DNA of 64,000 nt, taken from Trebonia sp963843745. GTDB taxonomy: Bacteria > Actinomycetota > Actinomycetes > Streptosporangiales > Streptosporangiaceae. The notes under the pieces were generated by a model. It did no database searches. It was not told the origin of the DNA and was given only the letters and a program-made list of their open reading frames with translations. The stretch is from contig CAWJLP010000006.1 of assembly GCA_963843745.1 (NCBI GenBank), positions 310,001-374,000 of the forward strand, written 5' to 3'. Shown here one piece after another: positions 16,852 to 26,771 of the stretch (positions within the stretch are counted from its first letter, which is position 1; each line of letters begins with the position of its first letter). Position numbers and translations under genes: made by a program.

Positions 16852-18504
16852 TCACGCTCCTGCTTCTGACTGGTTGTTAGGCTCAGGTTTCTGCTGGGCG
16901 GCGAGTTCCGCGGCCAGCTCGGCGAACTCCTCCTCGAAGCCGCCGCTGGCGTCGGTGCGCGCCAGCCCGCCGACCGTCACCACGGAGCCGCTGCCGGATG
17001 CGGCAGGCACCGCCCGCACGAACACCCGCCGCCGCCGCACGAGGAACGACAGCAGCAGCCCGCCGAGCGCGAGCATCCCGCACACGAGCGCGGGTACCTG
17101 CCCGGGGTCGTACGTGATCGCCAGCGACACCCACTGCTTGACGCCGACGAACGTGATCGCACCGCGTCCGCCGGGCAGCGTCCACGTCTGCCCGGGCAGC
17201 ATCAGGTGCGGCGACCCGGCGACCTTCGTCATCCCCGCCGTGTTCAGCTGGTAGACCGACTGCGGGACCCCGGAGTTCATGCCGAGGTTGCCCGAATACC
17301 CGATCAGCGACACGGCGGGAAAGTCGTCAGCGGGGAATGCCGACTCGAGCGTGCCGCCGACCGACACCGCGGTCGGCACGAACACGCCCATGAAGCCGAG
17401 CGACGCGTCCGGGGCCTTGACCACCCCGTCGGAGAGGAACGTCCCGGTGTTAGCCGGGATGAACGGCGTCGCCTCGTTGTAGGCCACGTTCCCGTGCGAG
17501 TCGGTCACCTTGAACACCGGCGCGTACCCGTGCCCGATCAGGTAGACCTTCGTGGAATCAACCGACAGCGGGTTGTTGATCCTGATGTTGTCCGTCCGCG
17601 GCGGAGCGCCTGGCGACGGGGAGTAGGTGACGGTGGCGTTGAAGTCGGAAGGCTGCCCGCGCGAGTCTCCCGACGTCAGGTAGCTCGCCGAGAAGCGATC
17701 CAGCGTCAGCGAGAACGGCGCCAGGTCCGACTCGCTGACCAGTCGTCCGGGGTGGAACTCGTCCAGCGCCGGCATCGTGTCGGAGAAGCCCTGCCCCTCG
17801 ACCAGCAGCTTGTCCGCCTTGTAGCCGAACAGCCCGCCGAGCGCGATCGACACGAGCACCCCGAGCAGCGCGAGGTGGAACAGCAGGTTGCCTGCCTCGC
17901 GCAGGTAGCCCTTCTCCGCCGACACCCAGTGGCCGTCGTCACCCGAGGCGGGCCGCCGCAGCCGGAACCGCTGCCCGCCGAGCATCGCGGCGGCCGCGTC
18001 GACGGCAGCCCCCGGCGCCAGCGATGACGGGAACGACGCCGAGTGCGGCAGCCGCCGGAGGTTCCGCGGCGCGCGCGGCGGCGGCGTCCGCGCGGAGCCG
18101 GCCAGCTTGAACGTCCGCGGCACGACGCACCCGACCAGCGACGTGAACAGCAGCAGGTAGACCGCCGCGAACCACGGCGCGGCGAACACGTTGAACAGCC
18201 CGAGGTGGTTCAGCCACGGCGCGAGCGCGGGGTGCGAGGCGTAGTACTGCTGCACCGCGGCGGGGTCGGACCCCTGCTGCGGCAGCACCGACCCGGGCAC
18301 CGACCCGAGCGCGAGCAGGAACAGCAGCACCAGCGCGGTCCGCATGGAGGTGAGCTGACGCCATCCCCAGCGCAGCCAGCCCGCGGACGGTCCCGTCCCC
18401 GCGCCGCTACCGGTCGCGTCCGGTTCCGTCTCCGTTATCCCGAACGAGACCGTCTCTTCGCCCGCGGCCGCCGCCTGCTCCCGCGGGGTGTGCACGTCGG
18501 TCAT
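16852..18504 (-). CDS. resB: Cytochrome c biogenesis protein ResB (Ccs1)
   Basis: 550 residues. An N-terminal cytoplasmic segment leads to membrane helices containing LTSMRTALVLLFLLALGSVP, the usual ResB opening. A second membrane region at about 75-135 is followed by a large extracytoplasmic domain and a last helix near 470-490, then a cytoplasmic Glu-rich tail. It partners CcsB in system II haem ligation. Its ATG overlaps the resA stop as ATGA, showing coupled translation. Confidence 0.93.
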   Translation of the reverse strand: MTDVHTPREQAAAAGEETVSFGITETEPDATGSGAGTGPSAGWLRWGWRQLTSMRTALVLLFLLALGSVPGSVLPQQGSDPAAVQQYYASHPALAPWLNHLGLFNVFAAPWFAAVYLLLFTSLVGCVVPRTFKLAGSARTPPPRAPRNLRRLPHSASFPSSLAPGAAVDAAAAMLGGQRFRLRRPASGDDGHWVSAEKGYLREAGNLLFHLALLGVLVSIALGGLFGYKADKLLVEGQGFSDTMPALDEFHPGRLVSESDLAPFSLTLDRFSASYLTSGDSRGQPSDFNATVTYSPSPGAPPRTDNIRINNPLSVDSTKVYLIGHGYAPVFKVTDSHGNVAYNEATPFIPANTGTFLSDGVVKAPDASLGFMGVFVPTAVSVGGTLESAFPADDFPAVSLIGYSGNLGMNSGVPQSVYQLNTAGMTKVAGSPHLMLPGQTWTLPGGRGAITFVGVKQWVSLAITYDPGQVPALVCGMLALGGLLLSFLVRRRRVFVRAVPAASGSGSVVTVGGLARTDASGGFEEEFAELAAELAAQQKPEPNNQSEAGA

Positions 18505-19091
18505 GGGCTCGCCGCCACGTCGTTAAGGATCGTCGTCATCGACTGGAAGCTGATCTTGCCGATCACCAGGCCCGCGATGTGCCCGGTCCGGTCGATCACG
18601 ACCGTGGTGGGCGTATAACCGACCGATGCCACCCGGCTGAAGTCCTGGACGATGGAGTAGCTCGCGTCGTTCACGCTCGGATAGCCGATGCCGATGTCAT
18701 GGGTGAAGGCGAGCGCGTTCACGGTGGTGTCCCCCACGTCGTCGCCGAGGAACGAGACGCCCTTCGAGCGGTACTGCTCCGACAGCACCGCGAGCGTTGG
18801 GCCCTCCGCGCGGCACGGCGCGCACCACGAGCCCCAGAAGTTCAGCACGACCACCTTGCCGCGGTAGCTGGCCAGCCGGATCGGCGTCCCGGTAAGCGAC
18901 GTTCCTGTGAAGTCGGGCGCCAGCGCGCGGTGCCCCGCCGAGTACACCTGCTGGCTGTTGTCGCCGCCGATGTAGGTGACGCCGCTGGCCTGCCCGCTCC
19001 CTGCGGTCAGCGTGACCGCGAGCGCGCCTGCCAGCAGTACGGCGGCAACGGCCGCCACAGTGACGACCGTCCGGCGCTTGGCTCTGAACAC
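18501..19091 (-). CDS. resA: ResA/TlpA-type membrane-anchored thioredoxin
   Basis: 196 residues. An N-terminal anchor (about 8-28) is followed by a TlpA-like thioredoxin fold with the active site WCAPC near residue 90 (NFWGSWCAPCRAE). ResA reduces the CXXCH cysteines of apocytochromes before haem attachment. It directly overlaps resB. In most actinomycetes ccdA, the membrane electron donor to ResA, lies between these two genes. It is absent here. Confidence 0.9.
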   Translation of the reverse strand: MFRAKRRTVVTVAAVAAVLLAGALAVTLTAGSGQASGVTYIGGDNSQQVYSAGHRALAPDFTGTSLTGTPIRLASYRGKVVVLNFWGSWCAPCRAEGPTLAVLSEQYRSKGVSFLGDDVGDTTVNALAFTHDIGIGYPSVNDASYSIVQDFSRVASVGYTPTTVVIDRTGHIAGLVIGKISFQSMTTILNDVAASP

Positions 19092-19132
19092 CGGCGGTTC
19101 CTTATGATCTCCTACAGGGGGTAGTACCCGGT

Positions 19133-19765
19133 CTATTGTGCCCTATCAGGGTCGGCAACCTGTCGGCGGGGCGGCACGGCGTAAGAAACGCCGGTGAGCT
19201 GGTCCCCGTCGAAGGTGAAGCTGGTGACCGAGCCCAGGGCGCACTGCCTGGCCTTCGGGTTGTGCCATAGGCGCCTGTGCTCGGCGGCGAGCCGGCTGAC
19301 CCAGATCGGCAGCTGGTGGCTGACGCAGACAGCCTCCTTGCCGCGGGCGGCGTCCCTCGCCTGGGCGATGGCTTCCCGCATCCTGGCCACGACCTCCGTG
19401 TACGGCTCGCCCCACGACGGCCGGAACGGGTTCCACAGGTACCGCCAGTTTCCCGGGTTCACCGCGAGCTGGGTGAGCGTCACGGTCCTGCCCTCAAGCA
19501 CGTTCGCCGACTCGATCAGCCGGTCGCTGGTGACGATCTCAAGTCCCAGCCGCTCGGCCACCGGGGCGGCGGTCTCCTGCGCGCGCTCGAGCGGCGAGGC
19601 GAAGATCGCCGCGACCGGGCGGCCGTCGAAGAAGTCAGCGGCGGCGGCGGCCATCATCCGCCCGTTCGCCGACAGGTGGTAGCCGGGCAGGCGCCCGTAC
19701 AGGACGTGGTCCGGGTTGTGCACTTCACCGTGCCTGAGCAGGTGCACGACAGTGGTCTCGGCCAT
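19133..19765 (-). CDS. Histidine phosphatase family protein
   Basis: 210 residues. The RHG motif LLRHGEVHNP at residues 9-18 carries the phospho-accepting His. ASPLERAQETAAP and the second catalytic His in VCVSHQLPIW complete the branch-1 histidine phosphatase (phosphoglycerate-mutase-like) site. A gene of this type sits between hemL and resA in many actinomycetes; its substrate is not known. Confidence 0.85.
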   Translation of the reverse strand: MAETTVVHLLRHGEVHNPDHVLYGRLPGYHLSANGRMMAAAAADFFDGRPVAAIFASPLERAQETAAPVAERLGLEIVTSDRLIESANVLEGRTVTLTQLAVNPGNWRYLWNPFRPSWGEPYTEVVARMREAIAQARDAARGKEAVCVSHQLPIWVSRLAAEHRRLWHNPKARQCALGSVTSFTFDGDQLTGVSYAVPPRRQVADPDRAQ

Positions 19766-19817
19766 GGCCCCGCCAGCTTACCGGTTCACCAGAGCGCGGC
19801 GTCGGCCGAGCACAGGG

Positions 19818-21110
19818 TCAGCCAAGCACGGCGGCGGCGGCCCTGGCCGCGGCCGGGAGGGCATCGGCGACGCGTGACAGCGTGTGTTCGTCGTGCGCGG
19901 CGGACACGAACCACGCTTCGAAGGCCGACGGCGGCAGGTAGACGCCGCCGTCGAGCATCGCGTGGAAGAACGCCGCGTAGGCGGCGGTGGACTGGGCCTT
20001 GGCATCGGCGAAGTTCCGTACCGGTTCCGTGCGGCCGAGGAAGACGGTGAACAGGTTCCCTGCCGTGGACAGGCAGTGCGGCACCCCCTCCTTGTCCAGC
20101 ACCGCCGACACCTGCGCCGACAGCGCGCTGGCGAAGGAGTCGACCGCCTCGTACACCGTCGGCGTGCAGGCGCGCAGCGTGGCCAGGCCGGCCGCCGTCG
20201 CCAGCGGGTTGCCCGACAGCGTGCCCGCCTGATAGACGGGCCCGACGGGGGCGAGCCGCTGCATCACCTCCGCACGGCCGCCGAACGCCGCGCACGGTAG
20301 CCCGCCGCCCATCACCTTGCCGAACGTCACGAGGTCCCCGGGGACGCCGTCCACTCCGTACCACCCGGACGGGGACACCCGGAAGCCGGTGAGCACCTCG
20401 TCCATGATCAGCAGCGCGCCCGCGCCGTCGCACAGCGAGCGGAGCAGCTCGTTGAACCCGGCCGCGGGCGGCACCACGCCCATGTTCGCCGGGCAGGCCT
20501 CGGTGATGACGCAGGCGATCTCGTCGGCGCGGGCGGCGAACAGCGCCCGCACGGCGTCCGCGTCGTTGTACGGCAGCACGACCGTGTCGGCGGCCGACGC
20601 GCCCGTCACTCCCGGCGTGTCAGGCAGCCCGAACGTCGCGACCCCCGACCCGGCGGCCACCAGCAGCGCGTCGACGTGGCCGTGATAGCACCCGGCGAAC
20701 TTCACCACCAGCGACCGGCCGGTGTAGCCGCGGGCCAGGCGCAGCGCGGACATCGTCGCCTCGGTGCCAGAGTTGACCAGCCGGACCTGCTCGACAGGGG
20801 CCCGCGCGATGATCTCGGCGGCCAGCTCGACCTCGCCCGCGGTGGCGGCGCCGAACGACGTCCCGCTCGCCAGTGCTCTCGACACCGCGGTGACGACCGC
20901 CGGGTGCGCATGCCCGAGGATCATCGGCCCCCAGGAGCACACCAGGTCCACGTACTGCCTGCCGTCGACGTCGAACAGGTACGGGCCGAGCCCTCGCTCG
21001 ATGAACCGGGGCGTCCCGCCCACGGGGCCGAAGGCCCGGACCGGGGAGTTGACGCCGCCAGGGGTTACCTCAAGCGCGCGGGCGAACAGTTCTGCGGAGT
21101 GGTCGGTCAC
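19818..21110 (-). CDS. hemL: Glutamate-1-semialdehyde 2,1-aminomutase
   Basis: 430 residues from GTG 21110 (VTDHSAELFARAL), with GAAGG eight bases upstream. The PLP lysine is in VTFGKVMGGGLP near residue 265; SGTEATMSALRLAR, SWGPMILGHAHP and IMDEVLTGFR are class III aminotransferase motifs. It converts glutamate-1-semialdehyde to 5-aminolevulinate after HemA, inside the C5 haem pathway. The GTG lies one base after the stop of the primase-like gene upstream. Confidence 0.96.
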   Translation of the reverse strand: MTDHSAELFARALEVTPGGVNSPVRAFGPVGGTPRFIERGLGPYLFDVDGRQYVDLVCSWGPMILGHAHPAVVTAVSRALASGTSFGAATAGEVELAAEIIARAPVEQVRLVNSGTEATMSALRLARGYTGRSLVVKFAGCYHGHVDALLVAAGSGVATFGLPDTPGVTGASAADTVVLPYNDADAVRALFAARADEIACVITEACPANMGVVPPAAGFNELLRSLCDGAGALLIMDEVLTGFRVSPSGWYGVDGVPGDLVTFGKVMGGGLPCAAFGGRAEVMQRLAPVGPVYQAGTLSGNPLATAAGLATLRACTPTVYEAVDSFASALSAQVSAVLDKEGVPHCLSTAGNLFTVFLGRTEPVRNFADAKAQSTAAYAAFFHAMLDGGVYLPPSAFEAWFVSAAHDEHTLSRVADALPAAARAAAAVLG

Positions 21111-21111
21111 G

Positions 21112-21789
21112 TTAGCTGCCTTCTTCCTCGCAGGCGTCGACCAGGAACTCGAGCAGCCGCAGCGCGTCAGGCAGCGGCTGTCCCGCGGGCTGCCTGACCC
21201 AGCGTACGTCCTGGCCGCCGCCGTACCGGGACGGCGGGGCGAGCACGTAACTGTCCCTGGAGTGCCAGCGCAGCCCCTCCGTCTGGGCGGACGTGTCCGG
21301 CGAGGAGTCCAGCCCGCATGACCACCATTCGTCCTCGTCGGCTGGCGCGCCCCTGGTCGCCACGAAGAACAGCATCCGTTCGTCGCCCTGGACGGCGACC
21401 GGCCCCGTCGGGACGCCGGCCGCCGCCATCGCCGACAGCGCCGCCGCGCCGGCGACCGCCGGCACGTCCAGAACGTCAAAAACCCGCCCGGTGACGAGTA
21501 TTACGTTCGCCTCCGGACGGGCTTCCCACCACTGCCTGATCGTCTCGCCGTCCACCGTCGCCTGCATTTGCCAGGTCGGCGACACCGGGTGGGCCCCGGG
21601 TGCCGGGCACCCGACTCGGTCGCACGAGCACGCACGGCCCGGTTCCCGCGTCCCGTCCAGGCCGCGGCTCGGATGCGCTCCCGGGCATACCGGCCAGCCC
21701 ATCCCGGCGTACTCCCGGGCAGCCGCGTCCATTGCCGGCGCCTGTCGTTCCCCCCGGCGACGGCCTCGTCGCCGCATCATCGTCACCAT
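21112..21789 (-). CDS. Bifunctional primase/polymerase N-terminal-like protein, probably inactive
   Basis: 225 residues from ATG 21789, with GAGGAAG upstream. Residues 25-190 follow the prim-pol (PF09250) pattern: AAREYAGMGWPVCPGAHPS, a Cys-containing CSCDRVGCPAPGAHP segment, then TIRQWWEARPEANVILVTG. Where active prim-pols carry an acidic metal-binding DxD, this protein reads VFDVLDVPA, with only part of the motif. Related stand-alone proteins are found in haem clusters of actinomycetes, with no known function. It is embedded between hemB and hemL, with its stop touching hemL, so expression follows haem genes. Confidence 0.7.
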   Translation of the reverse strand: MVTMMRRRGRRRGERQAPAMDAAAREYAGMGWPVCPGAHPSRGLDGTREPGRACSCDRVGCPAPGAHPVSPTWQMQATVDGETIRQWWEARPEANVILVTGRVFDVLDVPAVAGAAALSAMAAAGVPTGPVAVQGDERMLFFVATRGAPADEDEWWSCGLDSSPDTSAQTEGLRWHSRDSYVLAPPSRYGGGQDVRWVRQPAGQPLPDALRLLEFLVDACEEEGS

Positions 21790-21887
21790 GCCCCGCACTT
21801 CCTCGTCGTCCGCCCCCACCGACGCCGGGTACGCCAAAGCACCCGGGTCGTGCCTTGCTGTGGGATAGCGAAATGCTACTAGGTGCG

Positions 21888-22871
<984 letters not shown>

Positions 22872-22882
22872 GACCCTCTCCT

Positions 22883-22906
22883 ATCTAGCTATCTAGCTAT
22901 CTAGCG
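22883..22906 (-). repeat. 8-bp tandem repeat before hemB
   Basis: Three exact copies of TATCTAGC (on the hemB strand GCTAGATA) lie between the hemD stop and the hemB ribosome site. Each copy contains TAG, giving stop codons in several frames. Copy-number change could alter spacing and coupling between hemD and hemB. Confidence 0.7.
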
Positions 22907-22917
22907 GAGGCGGCTGC

Positions 22918-24483
22918 CTAGCGGAGACGACGGCGGGCGCCGCGGCGGCGCTCGCTCGGGCGGCGCAGCGGCTCGCCTGCTTCGGCGGCCGCGTCCCGTT
23001 GCGCGGCGCCGAACTCGGCGAGCGCGTCGACCAGCGCGGTGACCGACGGCTTGGAGGACGTCACGTCGACCCGCAGGCCGAAGTCGTTCGCCGTCTTCGC
23101 CGTCTGCGGGCCGATCACGCCGATCACGGTCACCGCGTGCGGCTTGCCCGCGATCCCGACCAGGTTCCTGACGGTGGACGACGAGGTGAAGAGCACGGCG
23201 TCGAACCCGCCGCCCTTGATGGCCTCCCGGACCGGCGCGGGCGGCGGCGCGGCGCGCACCGTGCGGTACGCGGTCACGTCCTCCGCCTCCCAGCCGAGGT
23301 CGGTCAGCCTGGCGACGAGGGTTTCCGTGGCAATGTCAGCCCTCGGGAGCAGCACCCGGTTGATCGGGTCGAGCAGGTCGTCGTAGGGCGGCCACGCGTC
23401 GGCCAGTCCCTCGGCTGACTGCTGGCCGTCCGGCACCAGGTCAGGCCGGATACCGAAGTCGAGCAGCGCGGCGGAGGTCTGCTCGCCGACCGCCGCGACC
23501 TTGACGCCGGCGAAGGCCCGTGCGTCCAGGCCGTACTCCTCGAGCTTCTCGCGCACCGCCTTGACCGCGTTGGTGGAGGTGAATGCCACCCATTGGTACC
23601 TACCGGTGACCAGGCCCTTGACCGCGCGCTCCATCTGCTGGGGGGTGCGCGGCGGCTCGACCGCGATCGTCGGGACCTCCTCGGGCACCGCCCCGTACTC
23701 GCGTAGCCGGTCAGAGACCGAGGAGGCCTGTTCCCTGGTCCGCGGCACCAGCACCCGCCAGCCGAACAGCGGCTTGGTCTCGTACCAGGAGAACCGGCTC
23801 TTGGCCGCGGCGGCCTCGCCGATCACCGCGATGGCGCCGCCGCGGGTGGTGGCCACGGTCACGCCCGCCGCTTTGAGGTCGGGCCCGATCCTGCCAAGAG
23901 TGGTGACAACGGTCTGCTGGTCGGTGGTCGTGCCGTCCCAGGTGATCGCGAACGGCGTCGCGTCCGGCCAGCCCGCGGCGATCAGCATCTTGCCGAGCTC
24001 CTGCGGGGCGGTCTCCGCGCCGAGCACCACGAGCGTGCCCTGGCCGTAGGACACCTGGCTGGCCTCGCTGGCGTGGATCACGCGCAGCTCGCCAGGGGTG
24101 TCGCCGGTCAGCGCGATGCCTGCGTAGGCGGGCACGCCGGTGACGGCAGGCACCCCGGGGATGATCTCGAAGCGGGCCTTGGCCTTAGCGCAGGCCTGCA
24201 CCTCGGCGGCCGCACCGCTGAGCAGCGGGTCGCCCGGGTACAGCCGGACCGCCAGCAGGCCGGACTTGGCCGTCTGGAGCAGCGTCCGCACGGCCCCCGC
24301 CGCGTCCGTGGGCTCGACGACCTGCGCGTCAGGCCTGAGCAGGCGGCGGACCCGGTCCGCGACCTCGGGCTCGGCCACGACCAGGGCCGCGTCGCCGAGC
24401 AGGCGGACCGCGCGCGTCGTCAGCAGCCCTTCGTCTCCGGGCCCGGCGCCGACAAACGCCACCCAGCCGTCCATGTCAGTCAT
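22918..24483 (-). CDS. hemD: Fused SAM-methyltransferase-like / uroporphyrinogen-III synthase
   Basis: 521 residues from ATG 24483, overlapping the hemC stop by 8 nt. Residues 1-245 resemble uroporphyrinogen-III methyltransferase (FVGAGPGDEGLLTTRAV, PGVPAVTGVPAYAGIALTGD). Normal SUMT signatures are altered: GDPLLSGAAAEVQ in place of GDPFxFGRGGEE, and no clear YDRLV. From about 255 (LVPRTREQASSVSDRLREYG) to 505 is HemD, which closes hydroxymethylbilane to uroporphyrinogen III. A basic tail (RRPSERRRGARRRLR) ends the protein. HemD activity is likely; methyltransferase activity is doubtful. The same fusion is usual in Streptomyces. Confidence 0.92.
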   Translation of the reverse strand: MTDMDGWVAFVGAGPGDEGLLTTRAVRLLGDAALVVAEPEVADRVRRLLRPDAQVVEPTDAAGAVRTLLQTAKSGLLAVRLYPGDPLLSGAAAEVQACAKAKARFEIIPGVPAVTGVPAYAGIALTGDTPGELRVIHASEASQVSYGQGTLVVLGAETAPQELGKMLIAAGWPDATPFAITWDGTTTDQQTVVTTLGRIGPDLKAAGVTVATTRGGAIAVIGEAAAAKSRFSWYETKPLFGWRVLVPRTREQASSVSDRLREYGAVPEEVPTIAVEPPRTPQQMERAVKGLVTGRYQWVAFTSTNAVKAVREKLEEYGLDARAFAGVKVAAVGEQTSAALLDFGIRPDLVPDGQQSAEGLADAWPPYDDLLDPINRVLLPRADIATETLVARLTDLGWEAEDVTAYRTVRAAPPPAPVREAIKGGGFDAVLFTSSSTVRNLVGIAGKPHAVTVIGVIGPQTAKTANDFGLRVDVTSSKPSVTALVDALAEFGAAQRDAAAEAGEPLRRPSERRRGARRRLR

Positions 24484-25411
24484 GCGCATCATTCCTGTCG
24501 GTATTGCCGCCCACCAGATCCGCCGCGCCGAGCGCGAGCATCCGGGCCGCGAGCTCACGCCCGAGGCGCGCCGCGTCCGTGGCGTCCGCTTCGCCGTGTT
24601 CCCGCACGATCATCTTCTCACCGAGCACAACGGCGTCCAGGCGCAGCTGAGTGCCGCTGAGAGCGGCGTACGCGCCGACAGGGGCGCTGCAGCCGGCCTC
24701 GAGAGCGGCGAGCAAGCCGCGCTCGGCCGTCACGGCGGCGCGGGACTGCTGGTGATCGATCGTGGCGAGCAGTCCGGTGAGCTCGGCGTCGTCGGAGCGG
24801 CACTCCACCGCGAGCGCACCCTGGCCTGGTGAGGGGACCATGCTGTCCGGCTCGAAGATCTCGCTGACCAGGTCGGTGTGGCCGATCCTGGCCAGCCCGG
24901 CGTACGCGAGCACCACCGCGTCGAGCTCGCCGTCGCGGACCTTCGCCAGCCTGGTGCCCGCGTTGCCGCGGATGGGCACGCAGATGATGTCGCCGCGCAG
25001 CACGGCGAGCTGTGCCGCGCGCCGCGGCGAGCCGGTGCCGATGCGGGCCCCGGCCGGCAGGTCAGCCAGCTTCGCCCCGTTTCGCGCGACCAGCGCGTCG
25101 CGGGGGTCTTCGCGGGGCGGGATGGCGGCCAGCGTGATCCCCTCCGGTGCCCCGGTGGGCAGGTCCTTGAGCGAATGCACGGCGAAGTCCACCTCCTGGC
25201 GGAGCAGGCTTTCCCGCAACGCGCTGACGAAAACCCCGGTGCCGCCGATCTGCGCGAGCTGTTCCCTGCTGACGTCGCCGAGCGTGGTCACCCCGACGAT
25301 CTCCACCCGGCGGCCGGTGCGCTCGGTGAGGAGCCTGGCCACGTTGCCCGACTGGGCGACGGCCATCGGGCTCCGGCGGCTGCCGAGCCGCAACGGGGTG
25401 TCCGCCTTCAC
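24476..25411 (-). CDS. hemC: Hydroxymethylbilane synthase (porphobilinogen deaminase)
   Basis: 311 residues from a GTG overlapping the hemA stop as GTGA. Substrate-binding motifs LGSRRSPMAVAQS, HSLKDLPT and GTGSPRRAAQL are intact. The cofactor-attachment Cys is in ALEAGCSAPVGAYA near residue 240. It polymerises four porphobilinogens on a dipyrromethane cofactor. It is coupled to hemA upstream and hemD downstream. Confidence 0.97.
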   Translation of the reverse strand: MKADTPLRLGSRRSPMAVAQSGNVARLLTERTGRRVEIVGVTTLGDVSREQLAQIGGTGVFVSALRESLLRQEVDFAVHSLKDLPTGAPEGITLAAIPPREDPRDALVARNGAKLADLPAGARIGTGSPRRAAQLAVLRGDIICVPIRGNAGTRLAKVRDGELDAVVLAYAGLARIGHTDLVSEIFEPDSMVPSPGQGALAVECRSDDAELTGLLATIDHQQSRAAVTAERGLLAALEAGCSAPVGAYAALSGTQLRLDAVVLGEKMIVREHGEADATDAARLGRELAARMLALGAADLVGGNTDRNDAHD

Positions 25412-26760
25412 AGGCTCCCCTCCTGATCGGTGATGTCGGGAGTTTCGACTTCGGCGCGTATCACTGCCTCAACCGCGCGCGGGTCCAGGTCGAAAAGGAC
25501 CCGGAGCGCGGTCTCGTATTCTTCGCCGCCGGGCGACGACGCGAGCTCCTTTACCCGGACGGTCGGCGCATGCAACAGCTTGTCTACCACTCGGCGCACC
25601 GTCTGGGCGATTTCTTCCAGGGCATGCCCGCTCACGCCGTGCTCGCTGAGCCGCCCGCCGAGCCGCTCGAGCTCAGCGTCGACGACCGTCGCCGCCTTGG
25701 CGCGCAGCGCCACTACGGTCGGCGTCACCTGGGCGGCACGGACCGCGGACCCGTAGGCGGCGAACTCCTCCTCGACGATCGCGCGGACGGTCGCGACCTC
25801 AGCCGCGCCGACGGCCGCCTCCCCGGTGCCGCGCAGCTCGTCAAGGTCGATGACGCTCACGCCGGGCAGGTCCGCGACCGCCGGATCGACGTCGCGCGGC
25901 ATCGCGAGGTCGAGCAGCACCAGTGGCGCGCCCGCCGGGCGCTGGTCAAGCGCGGCACCCGCCATCTGCCCGGTGATGACCGCCCCGGCGGCGCCGGTGC
26001 AGGAGATGACCAGGTCGGCGCCCGCGATCGCGGCAGGCAGGTCCGCGAAATCCGCGACTACGCCGCCGGCTGCGGTCGCGAGCCGTTCCGCTTTGGACCG
26101 CGTCCGGTTGGCCACGGCGATCTGTGCCGCGCCGGCCCGCGCGGCGGTGGCCACGGCCAGCCCGCTCATCGCGCCGGCCCCGACGACGAGGACAGCGCGG
26201 CCGGTGAGGAGCTCTGCCCCGGTCGGGCCCAGGCGCGACGCCGCCAGCTCGACGCCGACGCTGACCAGGCTGATGCCGAGCCGGTCGATTCCGGTCTCCG
26301 CGCGGGCCCGCTTGCCCGCACGGAGCGCGATGCTGCCGAGGTCGCGCAGCGACCGGCCGAGCGTGCCATAGTCACCGGCGGCCTTGAGGGCGGCCCGCAC
26401 CTGGCCGAGTATCTGGGCTTCGCCTACCACCATCGAGTCGAGCCCGCTAGCCACGGCGAGCAGGTGCTGCACCGCGCGGTCCTCGTAGTGCACGTACAGG
26501 CTGGCGGTGAGCTCGCCGGCCGGGATACCTGAGTGCCTGGCGAGCAGTTCGCAGATGCCGTTGACGCCGCCGTGGAACCGGCCCACCTCGGCGTAGACCT
26601 CCACCCTGTTGCAGGTCGAGATCACGAAGGTTTCCGCGGTGTCCGGCAGGTGGGCGATGTCCCGCAGGAGCTTGCCTAGCGTATCGCCGCCGACCGCGGC
26701 GCGCTCGAGGGTCTCGACTGGCGCGCTCTTGTGGCTGAGGCCGACAACGAGGACGCTCAC
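25408..26760 (-). CDS. hemA: Glutamyl-tRNA reductase
   Basis: 450 residues. Catalytic Cys50 lies in ISTCNRVEVYAEV and GLSHKSAPVETLE is the usual N-terminus. An NADPH-binding region VLVVGAGAMSGL near 195 and a C-terminal dimerisation helix bundle follow. It reduces glutamyl-tRNA to glutamate-1-semialdehyde, the committed and usually regulated step of the C5 haem pathway. It starts 11 nt after rex, so the two share a transcript governed by the Rex operator upstream. Confidence 0.97.
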   Translation of the reverse strand: MSVLVVGLSHKSAPVETLERAAVGGDTLGKLLRDIAHLPDTAETFVISTCNRVEVYAEVGRFHGGVNGICELLARHSGIPAGELTASLYVHYEDRAVQHLLAVASGLDSMVVGEAQILGQVRAALKAAGDYGTLGRSLRDLGSIALRAGKRARAETGIDRLGISLVSVGVELAASRLGPTGAELLTGRAVLVVGAGAMSGLAVATAARAGAAQIAVANRTRSKAERLATAAGGVVADFADLPAAIAGADLVISCTGAAGAVITGQMAGAALDQRPAGAPLVLLDLAMPRDVDPAVADLPGVSVIDLDELRGTGEAAVGAAEVATVRAIVEEEFAAYGSAVRAAQVTPTVVALRAKAATVVDAELERLGGRLSEHGVSGHALEEIAQTVRRVVDKLLHAPTVRVKELASSPGGEEYETALRVLFDLDPRAVEAVIRAEVETPDITDQEGSL

Positions 26761-26771
26761 CGGTTCACCGC

